Origin: Streptomyces sp. Ru72 | Lineage (GTDB): Bacteria > Actinomycetota > Actinomycetes > Streptomycetales > Streptomycetaceae | DNA length: 64,000 nucleotides | Assembly (NCBI RefSeq): GCF_002920635.1 | Contig: NZ_PQSR01000003.1 | Location: forward strand, 1 to 64,000 | Direction: 5' to 3' | Shown: positions 28,312-39,883 of the stretch, one piece after another | Layout of the letters: each line of letters starts with the position of its first letter | Numbering within the stretch: position 1 is the stretch's first letter | Translations under genes and position numbers: made by a program | The notes under the pieces: model-generated | What the model was told of the DNA's origin: nothing | The model's input: only the letters and a program-made list of their open reading frames with translations | The model's database searches: none

Positions 28312-28338
28312 TACGGTTCCGTAACCTACGGCGTCGTA
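28312..28338. promoter_or_regulatory. Twin palindromes upstream of the desaturase
   Basis: TACGGTTCCGTA (28312-28323) and TACGGCGTCGTA (28327-28338) are two 12-base dyads with TACG/CGTA arms, starting 15 bases apart, in the gap between desaturase and ppc. The shared arms and tight spacing suggest cooperative binding by two dimers of the co-transcribed TetR protein (inference). Confidence 0.6.
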
Positions 28339-28537
28339 AGTATGGCAGTGCGTCGCCCGGCGGCAAGAGCCCGAAAGCCTGCGCGTCCGCATCGCCACCT
28401 ATCCTTGGAGTCGGTCGGACAGCGCGGTCCGCTCTGATTTCTTCCCGGATGCCCGGACCGTATGCGGCACCCGCCGCGCACGGCACCCATCCGGGTCCCC
28501 TCCCAGACGAGCTTCAACACTGCAAGGAGCCGCACCT

Positions 28538-31270
<2,733 letters not shown>

Positions 31271-31289
31271 CACCGCCCCGGACACGACA

Positions 31290-31322
31290 GTGCCCCCGAG
31301 CCCGCACAAGGCTCGGGGGCAC
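31290..31322. terminator. Bidirectional terminator after ppc
   Basis: GTGCCCCCGAGCC (31290-31302) and GGCTCGGGGGCAC (31310-31322) make a perfect 13-base stem with a seven-base loop between the convergent ppc and LAETG-protein genes. It likely serves both. Confidence 0.75.
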
Positions 31323-31340
31323 CGTCACATCCCGCGAACC

Positions 31341-32054
31341 TCAGCCCCGGGCGGCCCTGCGGCGCCACAGCACCAGACCACCACCGGCGGCCACCAGCAC
31401 GGCCGCCGCACCGGACAGCAGCCCCACCGGAGCACCACTGCCCGTCTCGGCCAGGTCACCGCCGCCCTGCGCCGAGGGCGACGCGGACACGGAAGCCGAC
31501 GGGGCCGCCCCCGCACCGGACGACGACGCACTCGGCGAGGCACTGGCCCCGGCCGAGCCCGACGGGGAGGCGGACGCGGAGGCCGACGGCGAGCCGGACG
31601 GGGAGCCCGACGGCGTGGAGCCGCCGCCCTGCTCCTTGGAACAGTCGGTCCAGAAGACCTTCGGCTTGACCTCGCCGTTCTCGCCGTCGAAGTTCCAGAA
31701 CAGCTTGTAGTGCCCGTCCGGCAGCGTCATGTCCGCCGTACGGCCATGACCACGGGCGTCCAGGGTGACATGACCCGTCTTCACCGTCTTGCCCTTGGGC
31801 TTGCCGGTCGGGGCCCACACCTCGATGTGCCAGCTCACCTGCTGCAGGCCGTCGAAGTTGAAGGCGTCCAGGTAGAACGAGCACACGTGCGGCTCGTTGC
31901 GCTGGTCGTACTCGTCCGTGGCGGACTTGTGGATCTTCACGTCGCCGTTGTCGCCGCGAGCCGAGGCATGGGCGGACGCATGGGCGGACGGAGCGGTCAG
32001 CAACGCTGCTGAGGCGACGGCGACGAAAGCACCGGCGCGCATGAGGGTACGCAT
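31341..32054 (-). CDS. Sortase-anchored (LAETG) surface protein
   Basis: The 237-residue protein has a signal peptide (residues 1 to about 30, MRTLMRAGAFVAVASAALL then APSAHASA). An ordered domain of about 110 residues with two cysteines (HVCSFYLDAF and WTDCSKE) follows, and then a serine/glycine/alanine/proline-rich stalk of 60 residues. The C-terminal sorting signal is LAETG at 201-205, a hydrophobic stretch and the tail RRRAARG. LAxTG signals are used by class E sortases, the chaplin-type sortases of Streptomyces. The ligand or role of the exposed domain is unknown. ATG at 32054 is the only start consistent with the signal peptide. Confidence 0.88.
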   Translation of the reverse strand: MRTLMRAGAFVAVASAALLTAPSAHASAHASARGDNGDVKIHKSATDEYDQRNEPHVCSFYLDAFNFDGLQQVSWHIEVWAPTGKPKGKTVKTGHVTLDARGHGRTADMTLPDGHYKLFWNFDGENGEVKPKVFWTDCSKEQGGGSTPSGSPSGSPSASASASPSGSAGASASPSASSSGAGAAPSASVSASPSAQGGGDLAETGSGAPVGLLSGAAAVLVAAGGGLVLWRRRAARG

Positions 32055-32189
32055 GGGCAGTCCATCTTCGAGAAAACGGAACGGAAGATGTGGAGGGGGC
32101 GGCTCAGCATCAGGCCCACACAGACCACAGGTCAATCACGAAGCAGCAACAGCCACTTCAACCACAAGCGCCAGGCGAGTCGACACCGG

Positions 32190-32693
32190 TCACAGCGCCA
32201 CAAACGCAGCCGTCAGCAGCGCCACTCCCGACCCCGCCAGCACCCACCCCGTCCGCCTCAGCCGCAGCCCGCCCGCCACCACCACGGACGCCATCAACAA
32301 CGCCCCGGCCAGCGGAAGCCACGCGTACAGGACCCCGGCAGGACCCGAACGGACCACGTCGTCCGTACCCGGCCTCACCACCACGTCGTACGTCCGCCCC
32401 CGCCGCACCGCCACCGTCTGCTCGATCGTCACACGGTCACGCGCCGCCGCCCCCGCCGACAACGGCCTGAACGGACCACTGCACACATCCGCCCCACACC
32501 GCGTCACCTCGATCGTGCCGCGCTCACGACCCTTGGTCAGCATCACGAACTGCGCCGTACCCCACGACCCCCACACCCCGCCCACCAGGATCAGCGCGGC
32601 GACCGCACCCGTCACCACCACCCGCAACGACCGGAGCGCGGCGTACGAGGCCCGGCGAGAACGGGCGGCGGTGGCAGACATGGCGGGGATCAT
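32190..32693 (-). CDS. Hypothetical membrane protein
   Basis: I do not recognise the family. About 167 residues. A first hydrophobic helix (VVVTGAVAALILVGGVWGSWG) is near residue 25-45. An extracytoplasmic domain with a cysteine pair (TRCGADVCSGPF) follows, then two more helices (VLYAWLPLAGALLMASVVVAGGL and VLAGSGVALLTAAFVAL). The topology resembles small actinobacterial DUF3592-like proteins, but I cannot assign it. The start at 32693 is chosen for a GGGGA at 6 bases; 32681 and 32708 are alternatives. It lies between the surface protein and pth on the same strand. Confidence 0.65.
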   Translation of the reverse strand: MIPAMSATAARSRRASYAALRSLRVVVTGAVAALILVGGVWGSWGTAQFVMLTKGRERGTIEVTRCGADVCSGPFRPLSAGAAARDRVTIEQTVAVRRGRTYDVVVRPGTDDVVRSGPAGVLYAWLPLAGALLMASVVVAGGLRLRRTGWVLAGSGVALLTAAFVAL

Positions 32694-32735
32694 GGGACAT
32701 CCCCGCACACCCGGTCAACCCCGCAGGGCGACACA

Positions 32736-33332
32736 TCACGAGTTGTACGTACTCTGCGCCCGCTCCAGCCCATCGATCACCAGGCACTCCACCGCATCCG
32801 CCGCCCGGTCCACGAAGTAGTCCAGCTCCTTGCGCTCCGCGGAGGAGAAATCCTTCAACACGAAGTCCGCCACCTGCATACGCCCCGGCGGACGCCCGAT
32901 CCCGAACCGCGCCCGGTGATAGTCCGACCCCAGCGCCTTCGTGATCGACTTCAACCCGTTGTGACCGTTGTCGCCACCACCGAGCTTCAACCGCAGCGTC
33001 CCGTAATCGATGTCCAGCTCGTCGTGCACCGCCACGACATTCCCCACCGGCACCTTGTAGAAGTCCCGCAGCGCGTTCACCGGGCCACCCGACAGGTTCA
33101 TGAACGACATTGGCTTCACCAGGACCACCCGACGGCTCCCCGGACCAGGCGGCCCGATCCGCCCCTCCACCACCTGCGCCTGAGCCTTCCCCGCCCGCTT
33201 GAACTTCCCCCCGACCCGCCCCGCCAGCAGATCCACCACCATGAACCCCACGTTGTGCCGGTTCATGGCGTACTCGGGCCCCGGATTACCGAGCCCCACG
33301 ATGAGCCAGGGCGCGCCTGGATCGGTCGTCAC
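32736..33332 (-). CDS. pth: Peptidyl-tRNA hydrolase
   Basis: Pth cleaves peptidyl-tRNA released by stalled ribosomes. The active-site regions are present: [22 protein letters not shown] (catalytic His in R-H-N-V-G), [21 protein letters not shown] (catalytic Asp), and [14 protein letters not shown] at 33332 has GAGGAG 8 bases upstream and gives 198 residues, the usual length; the longer frame adds a non-conserved leader. It lies directly downstream of rplY, the common rplY-pth pair. Confidence 0.95.
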   Translation of the reverse strand: MTTDPGAPWLIVGLGNPGPEYAMNRHNVGFMVVDLLAGRVGGKFKRAGKAQAQVVEGRIGPPGPGSRRVVLVKPMSFMNLSGGPVNALRDFYKVPVGNVVAVHDELDIDYGTLRLKLGGGDNGHNGLKSITKALGSDYHRARFGIGRPPGRMQVADFVLKDFSSAERKELDYFVDRAADAVECLVIDGLERAQSTYNS

Positions 33333-33407
33333 GTCCACGTCTCCTCTATACGCGCCAGCCGCCACTCCCGAAGGAGCAGCGGCTGACGAAACGGTGTCGG
33401 TGAGGGA

Positions 33408-34004
33408 TCAGGCCTCGGCAGCGGCCTCTTCGCCCTCGGCCTCGCCCTCAGCGGCCTCCTCGGCCTGCGCGGACAGCACCTGCAGGACCACCGCGTCCTC
33501 GTCCACAGCCAGCGTCACACCCTTCGGCAGCGCGATGTCCTTCGCGAGGACCGACGCACCGGCCTCCAGGCCCTCGATCGAGACGGTCAGCGCCTCGGGG
33601 ATGTGCGTGGCCTCCGCCTCCACCGGCAGCGCGTTCAGCACGTGCTCCAGCAGGTTGCCACCCGGGGCCAGCTCGCCCTCGGCGTGCACCGGAATCTCGA
33701 CCGTGACCTGCTCGCCGCGCTTCACCAACTGCAGGTCCACGTGCTCCAGGAAACCCTTCAGCGGGTCACGCTGCACGGCCTTCGGGATCGCCAGCTCGTT
33801 CGACTTGCCGTCGATGTCCAGCGAGATCAGAACGTTCGGCGTACGCAGCGCCAGCAGCAGGTCGTGACCCGGGAACGTCAGGTGCAGCGGCTCGGAACCG
33901 TGCCCGTACAGCACGCCCGGAACCTTGCTGTCACGGCGGATACGACGCGCGGCACCCTTGCCGAACTCGGTGCGCGTCTCAGCGGAGATCTTCACCTCGG
34001 ACAT
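33408..34004 (-). CDS. rplY: 50S ribosomal protein L25 (Ctc-like, long form)
   Basis: L25 binds 5S rRNA. This 198-residue protein is the two-domain Ctc/TL5 type. The N-terminal 5S-binding barrel begins VKISAETRTEFGKGAARRIR and contains KVPGVLYGHG. A C-terminal domain (ALPVEAEATHIPEALTVSI and on) ends in an acidic alanine/glutamate tail of about 25 residues. Order prs-rplY-pth is conserved across actinobacteria. The ATG at 34004 has GAGTGAGAG upstream. Confidence 0.95.
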   Translation of the reverse strand: MSEVKISAETRTEFGKGAARRIRRDSKVPGVLYGHGSEPLHLTFPGHDLLLALRTPNVLISLDIDGKSNELAIPKAVQRDPLKGFLEHVDLQLVKRGEQVTVEIPVHAEGELAPGGNLLEHVLNALPVEAEATHIPEALTVSIEGLEAGASVLAKDIALPKGVTLAVDEDAVVLQVLSAQAEEAAEGEAEGEEAAAEA

Positions 34005-34112
34005 CTCTCACTCCTCGTAGTAGTACGTAGGACAAACGGTCGGGGTCACCCGGCCACGAACGGCCTGCTACGAAGAGCGCGTCGATAACGGACCGCCGCA
34101 ATCGAAAAACGA

Positions 34113-34168
34113 GTGCGGCCTCCCTCGCCGAGCAACTGCAGCAGTTTACTCGCACAAGGAGGCCGCAC
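34113..34168 (-). terminator. Long-loop inverted repeat between prs and rplY
   Basis: GTGCGGCCTCC (34113-34123) pairs perfectly with GGAGGCCGCAC (34158-34168) over a 34-base loop, 38 bases beyond the prs stop. It could terminate prs or act in the rplY leader as an attenuator; the large loop makes simple termination less certain. Confidence 0.5.
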
Positions 34169-34205
34169 CCAAAACGATCACCACCAGCCCCAAGGCCGGC
34201 AGCTC

Positions 34206-35186
34206 CTACTGCTCGTCGAACAGGCTCGTCACCGAACCGTCCTCGAACACCTCACGCACCGCACTCGCGATCGTCGGAGCGATCGACAACACCGTGATCT
34301 TGTCCAGGTCCCGGCCCAGCTCACCCGGCGTCGGCAGCGTGTCCGTGAAAACGAACTCACTCACCCGCGAGTTCTTCAGACGGTCCGCCGCAGGACCCGA
34401 CAGCACACCGTGCGTCGCCGTCACGATGACATCCTCCGCACCGTGCGCGAACAACGCGTCCGCCGCCGCACAGATCGTGCCACCCGTGTCGATCATGTCG
34501 TCGACCAGGACACACACCCGGCCCTCGACCTCACCCACGACCTCGTGCACCGTCACCTGGTTCGCGACATCCTTGTCCCGCCGCTTGTGCACGATCGCCA
34601 GCGGCGCACCCAGCCGGTCGCACCAGCGGTCCGCGACCCGCACCCGGCCGGCATCCGGCGACACCACGGTCAGCTTGTCCCGGTCCACCTTCCCGCCCAC
34701 GTAGTCCGCCAGCAGCGGCAGCGCGAACAGGTGATCCACCGGACCGTCGAAGAAACCCTGGATCTGGTCCGTGTGCAGGTCCACCGTCAGGATCCGGTCC
34801 GCACCCGCCGTCTTCATCAGATCAGCGATCAGACGCGCCGAAATCGGTTCACGCCCCCGGTGCTTCTTGTCCTGCCGCGCGTAACCGTAGAAAGGCACGA
34901 TCACGGTGATGGAACGCGCCGACGCACGCTTCAGCGCGTCGATCATGATCAACTGCTCCATGATCCACTTGTTGATCGGAGCCGTATGGCTCTGGATCAG
35001 GAAGCAGTCGGCACCCCGCGCCGACTCCTGATAACGCACATAGATCTCACCGTTCGCGAAGTCGAAGGCCTTCGTCGGGACAACCCCGACACCCAGCTGC
35101 TGGGCGACCTCCTCGGCAAGCTCGGGGTGGGCGCGGCCGGAGAAGAACATCAACTTCTTCAGGCCGGTCGTCTTGATCCCGGTCAC
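34206..35186 (-). CDS. prs: Ribose-phosphate pyrophosphokinase
   Basis: Prs makes PRPP from ribose-5-phosphate and ATP for nucleotide, histidine, tryptophan and NAD synthesis. Its marks are: LMFFSGRAHPELAEEVAQQLG at the N-terminus; the ATP loop region VIVPFYGYARQDKKHRGREPISAR (R-Q-D-K-K); the metal/PRPP signature TVVSPDAGRVRVADRW; and the PRPP loop VLVDDMIDTGGT. The length is 326 residues. It is downstream of glmU by 146 bases on the same strand, the conserved glmU-prs pair. Confidence 0.96.
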   Translation of the reverse strand: MTGIKTTGLKKLMFFSGRAHPELAEEVAQQLGVGVVPTKAFDFANGEIYVRYQESARGADCFLIQSHTAPINKWIMEQLIMIDALKRASARSITVIVPFYGYARQDKKHRGREPISARLIADLMKTAGADRILTVDLHTDQIQGFFDGPVDHLFALPLLADYVGGKVDRDKLTVVSPDAGRVRVADRWCDRLGAPLAIVHKRRDKDVANQVTVHEVVGEVEGRVCVLVDDMIDTGGTICAAADALFAHGAEDVIVTATHGVLSGPAADRLKNSRVSEFVFTDTLPTPGELGRDLDKITVLSIAPTIASAVREVFEDGSVTSLFDEQ

Positions 35187-35332
35187 GACACTGTCTCCTC
35201 AGAGGTCATAACTCAGCTGGGCATCCAGAAGCCGCCACAGCCACAACGGCTGGAAACGGACGACCGTCTCAGCTGGTGGGGTGCGGGTGTGCACTTATCA
35301 CGGTACGCCGTCACAGACGCACCTGATTCCGG

Positions 35333-36778
35333 TCAGCCCTCACCATCCGACTCCCGGGAAGCCGCCTCAGCCGCCTTCGCAGCCGCACTCCCCGGACGCT
35401 TACGAGCCACCCAACCCTCGATATTCCGCTGCTGACCACGGGCCACAGCCAGCGAACCGGGCGGCACATCCTTCGTGATCACAGAACCGGCCGCGGTGTA
35501 CGCGCCGTCCCCGACCGTGACAGGAGCCACAAACATGTTGTCCGAACCGGTACGGCAATGGGACCCCACCGTCGTGTGGTGTTTGTCCTGTCCGTCATAG
35601 TTCACGAAGACACTCGCGGCACCGATGTTCGTGTACTCACCGATCGTCGCATCACCGACATACGACAGATGCGGAACCTTCGTCCCCTCACCGATCGACG
35701 CGTTCTTCGTCTCCACGTACGTACCGACCTTCGACTTCAGCCCAAGACGCGTGCCCGGGCGAAGGTAGGCGTACGGACCGACGGAAGCCTGCGGCCCGAC
35801 CACCGCGCCGTCGGACACCGTGTTGTCCACCCGCGCCCCCGCACCGACCTCCGTGTCCCGCAACCGCGCGTTCGGGCCGACCTCCGCACCCTCACCGACG
35901 TGCGTCGAACCCAGAAGCTGCGTACCCGGGTGCACGACGGCGTCCTGCCCGAAAGTCACGGTGACGTCGACCCAGGTCGTCGCCGGATCGACCACAGTCA
36001 CCCCCGACAGCATCGCAGCCGTCAGCAGCCGGTCGTTGAGGATCCGGCGCGCCTCGGAGAGCTGCACCCGGTTGTTGATGCCGGCGATCTCACGATCATC
36101 GGCGGCAACACACGCCCCCACCCGATGCCCGGCCCCCCGCAGAATCCCCAGCACATCCGTCAGGTACTCCTCACCCTGACTGTTGTCCGTCCGGACCTGC
36201 TTCAGCGCCTCGGCCAGCAACCGGCCGTCGAAAGCGAACACACCCGAGTTGATCTCACGAATCGCCCGCTGCGTGTCACTCGCGTCCTTGTGCTCGACGA
36301 TCGCGGTGACGGCACCCGAGTCGTCCCGCACGATCCGGCCGTAGCCCGTCGCATCCGGGACCTCGGCCGTCAGCACGGTGACGGCGTTGCCGTCCTCACC
36401 ATGGGTCGCGGCCAGCCGCCGCAGCGTCTCACCGGTCAGCAGCGGCGTGTCACCGCACACGACCACCACGGTCCCCTCGACGGACCCGCCCAGCTCCTCA
36501 AGAGCCATCCGCACGGCGTGCCCCGTACCGTTCTGCTCGGCCTGCACGGCCGTACGGACATCCGGGTCGATCTCGGCCAGGTGCGCGGAGACCTGCTCCC
36601 GGGCATGGCCCACGACGACGACGAGATTCTCGGGCTTCAACTCGCGCGCGGAGGCGAGCACATGCCCGACGAGGGAACGACCGCAGATCTCGTGCAGGAC
36701 CTTGGGTGTGGCCGACTTCATACGGGTGCCCTCACCCGCTGCAAGAACAACGACGGCGGCCGGGCGGTTGGCGCTCAC
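35333..36778 (-). CDS. glmU: Bifunctional GlcN-1-P acetyltransferase / GlcNAc-1-P uridyltransferase
   Basis: GlmU makes UDP-GlcNAc for peptidoglycan. The N-terminal uridyltransferase half has VVLAAGEGTRMKSATPKVLHEICG (residues about 9-32) and the later CGDTPLL. The C-terminal half is a left-handed beta helix of hexapeptide repeats with the acetyltransferase catalytic His region (RPGTRLGLKSKVGTYVETKN, N-Y-D-G). GTG at 36778 with AAGGG upstream gives 481 residues. Upstream frames to 36847 are mostly non-conserved; 36814 is an alternative start. tRNA-Gln lies upstream on the same strand. Confidence 0.95.
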   Translation of the reverse strand: MSANRPAAVVVLAAGEGTRMKSATPKVLHEICGRSLVGHVLASARELKPENLVVVVGHAREQVSAHLAEIDPDVRTAVQAEQNGTGHAVRMALEELGGSVEGTVVVVCGDTPLLTGETLRRLAATHGEDGNAVTVLTAEVPDATGYGRIVRDDSGAVTAIVEHKDASDTQRAIREINSGVFAFDGRLLAEALKQVRTDNSQGEEYLTDVLGILRGAGHRVGACVAADDREIAGINNRVQLSEARRILNDRLLTAAMLSGVTVVDPATTWVDVTVTFGQDAVVHPGTQLLGSTHVGEGAEVGPNARLRDTEVGAGARVDNTVSDGAVVGPQASVGPYAYLRPGTRLGLKSKVGTYVETKNASIGEGTKVPHLSYVGDATIGEYTNIGAASVFVNYDGQDKHHTTVGSHCRTGSDNMFVAPVTVGDGAYTAAGSVITKDVPPGSLAVARGQQRNIEGWVARKRPGSAAAKAAEAASRESDGEG

Positions 36779-36901
36779 GGGGATGCCCTTCGGCTTCAAG
36801 GGTGGGGTGGACATCCGCAGGATACCGGGGCGTTTCTCGGGGGACATGCGAGCGGGCCCTGACTGGGGCAGTCAGGGCCCGAACCGAGGTCTTGTGTGCT
36901 G

Positions 36902-36975
36902 TGGCTCCCGGAGAAGGATTCGAACCCTCATTCAACGGACCAAAACCGTTTGTCCTACCCTTAGACGATCCGGGA
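36902..36975 (-). tRNA. tRNA-Gln (anticodon TTG)
   Basis: Read on the reverse strand from 36975: acceptor arm TCCCGGA paired with TCCGGGA; D-arm region TCGTCTAAGGGTAGGAC; anticodon stem ACGG/CCGT around loop TTTTGGT with TTG at its centre; T-arm GAGGGTTCGAATCCTTC; and an encoded CCA (36902-36904). All four stems pair. It is 74 nt including CCA, and lies 12 bases downstream of the frameshifted gene at 36987-37858. Confidence 0.95.
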
Positions 36976-36986
36976 TAGTTTGCACG

Positions 36987-37858
36987 CTATGTCCGATTTT
37001 GCTGATCGGCGTCGCGTGCGGACTCCACTATGCCGTACCAGGAGCCTTCGATGCGACGGTACAAGTCGGCGCCCTTCAGGACTTTGATCACTAGGCAACC
37101 TCGGTAGTTGTCGCCGGTGTTCTTGCGCATCGTCTTGGGGTTGTGCTTCTGAGGGTTGTCTTGTTAAAGGCGGAGCGGTCGGCACCCACGAGGTCGGCCC
37201 AGTAGGTCTCGGCGCCTGAGACGTCAGCGCTCTCGTGGATCATCACGGTGTACCGCAGGCGCTCGCGCTCGACTCCGAGCAGGTCGAGCCAGGCGAGGAA
37301 GACCTTGATCATGCCCGGATCGCTGTTCACGAAGGTGACTTGCTCGCGGCGGTCGTACGGCTTGTCCTTGCCGCCCTCGGCCCAATAGAGGCTCACGCCC
37401 ACCAGGAACAGCTCCCGGGCCGACAGGCTGCCGATCGCCTGCTTGGCCGCATCCTTGGTTCGCTGCCGTTCCTCGTCGCGAATACGGAGCTTCGCCTCCC
37501 AGCCGCGCCGGGCGATTGCGGCGGCCTGTTCGGGGCTGCGCCTGCGCTCCGGCCTCGGCAGATCTCGCACCCAAAGCGACACCGAGCTCCGAGAGCACCC
37601 CAGCTCCGCCTCGATCTGGTCGTACGTCCAGCCCTGGAGCCGTAGCTCTCGCGCCCTCGCGCGCAGGTCGTCCTTGGCGCGGGGGCGCTTCGTCCATTCC
37701 GGTGGTGGCTCTCCCTTCACCAGCTGGTTGAGGATGTCGTTGTTGAAGATCTTCAGCTCGTCGCGGATCTGCCGGAGGCTGTAGCCGCCGCGCCGTAGCG
37801 CCACCGCCCGCTCCCGTAGCCCCTCGAAGTCCGCGTACTTGCCGTGTGTGTGTGCCAT
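36987..37858 (-). pseudogene. HTH / LAGLIDADG-like DNA-binding protein, frameshifted
   Basis: The first 230 codons encode two homeodomain-like HTH segments (GLRERAVALRRGGYSLRQI and RARARELRLQGWTYDQIEAE, then LGCSRSSVSLWVRD). A domain starting ELFLVGVSLYWAEGGKDK with NSDPGMIKVFLAWLDLL follows, a pattern like one LAGLIDADG homing-endonuclease repeat. Near 37151 the frame shifts. Adding one base restores QKHNPKTMRKNTGDNYRGCLVIKVLKG and runs to a TAG at 36987, whereas the as-read frame ends at 37091 in a meaningless tail. So it is either a recent pseudogene or a one-base sequence error. It abuts tRNA-Gln. The start at 37858 has AGAGG 8 bases upstream. Confidence 0.65.
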
Positions 37859-38025
37859 GGGCATAACCTCTGGGCGGAATCCGTCCTTCCGGGGTCGAAC
37901 GGTGTGCGAATCAGCAGTTCGAGGGATTCCGGGGCGTTTCGCTTCTGTTCGGTTACGGAGTGTGGTGTGGCGCAGTCGTGGAAACTCGCCGGAAAAGGCG
38001 TGCGGGGCGCCCGTAGGCTGGGGCC

Positions 38026-39345
38026 ATGACCACGTCGGGGGAAGTGCACAGCGCGGCCGGGGGGCCGTGGTGGTGGGTGCGGTGGCGTAGTGCCGTGCTC
38101 GATGTCGGGCTCGCGGTGGTGTCCGCCGTGGAGTGTGCGGTGGAGGGGCTTCAGTTCTCGCGCGATGCCGGGTTGCCGGCGCCGGTGGGGATGGTGTTCG
38201 GGCTGTTCGCGGGGCTGACGCTGTTGTTGCGGCGGCGGTGGCCCGTTGCCGTCGTGCTGGTGAGCATCGCCGTCACGCCGGCGCAGATGGGGTTCCTGAT
38301 GGGGCTCGTCGGGTTGTACACCCTTGCGGCTTCGGAGTTGCCTCGGCGGATCATCGGTGCGTTGGCGGGGATGTCGTTCGTGGGGATGTTCGTCGTCACG
38401 TATGTGCGGGCGCATCAGGGGATGGTTCGGGGGGATCTGTCCATCGCTGGTGGGTTCATCCCGTTTCTGTCGGTCACGACCGCACTCGGTATGACCGCCC
38501 CTCCGGTGCTTCTCGGTCTGTATGTCGGTGCCCGGCGGCGGCTGATGGAGAGCTTGCGGGAGCGGGCGGATTCGCTGGAGCGGGAGCTGATGCTGCTCGC
38601 GGAGCGGGCGGAGGAGCGGGCGGAGTGGGCGCGGAGCGAGGAGCGGACGCGGATCGCGCGGGAGATGCATGACGTCGTCGCGCATCGGGTGAGTCTGATG
38701 GTGGTGCATGCGGCGGCGCTTCAGGCTGTGGCGCGCAAGGATCCGGAGAAGGCGGTGAGGAACGCCGCCCTGGTCGGGGACATGGGGCGGCAGGCGCTGA
38801 CGGAGTTGCGGCAGATGCTGGGTGTGCTGCGGAGCGGGGACGGGGCTGTGGCGCGGCCTGCTCGGGCTGCTGTGTCTCTTGCGGCGGTGGGGGTGGCGGC
38901 TGCCGCCGCGGCGTCTCCGGTGGCTGAGCCGGAGTCCTCCGAGGGGCCGTGTCTCGCCGAGTTGGAGGAGTTGATCGGGCAGTCCGCCGCGGCCGGCATG
39001 GTGGTGGATCTGTCGGTGGAGGGGGAGGTGCGGTCGTATGCGCCGGAGGTGGAGCAGACGGCGTACCGGGTGGTGCAGGAGGCGTTGACGAACGTCCACA
39101 AGCATGCGGCGGGGGCGAAGACGCATGTGCGGTTGGCGCATCGCAGTGCGGAGATCGCGATGCAGGTGGAGAACGAGCCGCCGCCGGAGCCGGGTGCGGT
39201 GGGGGCGGCGCGGTTGCCGAGTGGGGGCAATGGTCTGCTGGGGATGAAGGAGCGGGTCGGTGCGCTGGGTGGGGTGTTCGTGTCGGGGCCGACGGATGCC
39301 GGTGGGTTCCGGGTGTCGGCGGTGATTCCGGCGGAGGTGGCGTGA
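38026..39345 (+). CDS. Sensor histidine kinase (NarX/DesK type), orphan
   Basis: This 439-residue kinase has four to five hydrophobic helices in its first 170 residues. A coiled coil (ESLRERADSLERELMLLAERAEER) and the HisKA_3 phospho-acceptor TRIAREMHDVVAHRVSLMVVHA (His near 213) follow, then the dimerisation helix ELRQMLGVLRSG, and a GHKL ATPase with VVQEALTNVHKHA (N-box) and NGLLGMKERVGALGG (G-box). The extracytoplasmic loops are too short for a classic ligand domain, so it may sense membrane state. No response-regulator gene is adjacent, which is unusual for this class. It uses ATG at 38026. Confidence 0.9.
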   Translation: MTTSGEVHSAAGGPWWWVRWRSAVLDVGLAVVSAVECAVEGLQFSRDAGLPAPVGMVFGLFAGLTLLLRRRWPVAVVLVSIAVTPAQMGFLMGLVGLYTLAASELPRRIIGALAGMSFVGMFVVTYVRAHQGMVRGDLSIAGGFIPFLSVTTALGMTAPPVLLGLYVGARRRLMESLRERADSLERELMLLAERAEERAEWARSEERTRIAREMHDVVAHRVSLMVVHAAALQAVARKDPEKAVRNAALVGDMGRQALTELRQMLGVLRSGDGAVARPARAAVSLAAVGVAAAAAASPVAEPESSEGPCLAELEELIGQSAAAGMVVDLSVEGEVRSYAPEVEQTAYRVVQEALTNVHKHAAGAKTHVRLAHRSAEIAMQVENEPPPEPGAVGAARLPSGGNGLLGMKERVGALGGVFVSGPTDAGGFRVSAVIPAEVA

Positions 39346-39363
39346 CCTGGTCGTTGCTCTCTG

Positions 39364-39858
39364 TCACCCGGCGGTGAGTCGTACGGGTTCGATTCCTGTC
39401 AGCAGGCTGGTGAGGCCGTGGTCGATGTCGGGGCCGAGGTACCAGTCGCCGGTGTGGTCGAGGGCGTAGACGCGGCCTTCGGTGTCGATGGCGATGAGGG
39501 TGTGGCTGTCGGTTTCCTCGCCGAGGGGGCTGACTTCGGTGTCGAGGGCGCGGCCGAGGTCGCCGAGGGTGCGGGCCATGTGGAGGCCGTGCAGGGGGTC
39601 GAGGTGGAGGGCGGCGGGGGCGAGTTGGCGGCCGGGGCCGTGGGGGGTGATGTGGAGGCCGCCGAATTCGGCCCAGGCTTCGACGGCGGCGGGGAAGACG
39701 GCGTGCCGGTGGCCTGCGGGTGAGGTGTGGCTGCGGAGGGTGTCGGCCCAGATTTCCGCTTGCTTTATGTCCCAGCGGCCTGGTTGCCAGCCTGCGGCGC
39801 GTAGTGCGGCGTCGACGGGGACGGAGAAGCGGGTGGTGGAGGTGCGGTCGGCGTGCAT
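39364..39858 (-). CDS. SUKH-3 domain immunity-like protein
   Basis: The 164-residue protein shows the SUKH-3 pattern. There is an N-terminal helix with V-D-A-A-L-R-A-A-G-W, A-V-E-A-W-A-E-F-G-G-L at about residues 59-69 (the helix plus W-x-x-F-G-G turn typical of SUKH folds), and a C-terminal Y-A-L-D-H-T-G-D-W-Y-L-G segment. SUKH proteins are classically immunity proteins that bind and block nucleic-acid-degrading toxins. It lies 25 bases downstream of the YwqJ-type deaminase gene on the same strand, a toxin-immunity-like pair. Confidence 0.8.
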   Translation of the reverse strand: MHADRTSTTRFSVPVDAALRAAGWQPGRWDIKQAEIWADTLRSHTSPAGHRHAVFPAAVEAWAEFGGLHITPHGPGRQLAPAALHLDPLHGLHMARTLGDLGRALDTEVSPLGEETDSHTLIAIDTEGRVYALDHTGDWYLGPDIDHGLTSLLTGIEPVRLTAG

Positions 39859-39883
39859 CTGTTCTTCGTTCGTCGGTGGGGTG

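Noticed and set aside
34005..34205. Possible small gene between prs and rplY
   Set aside because: No frame with ribosome site and codon bias; the stretch is explained by the hairpin and the rplY promoter.
36862..36978. Attachment site for an integrated element at tRNA-Gln
   Set aside because: No second copy of the tRNA 3' end and no integrase in the window, so integration is not supported.
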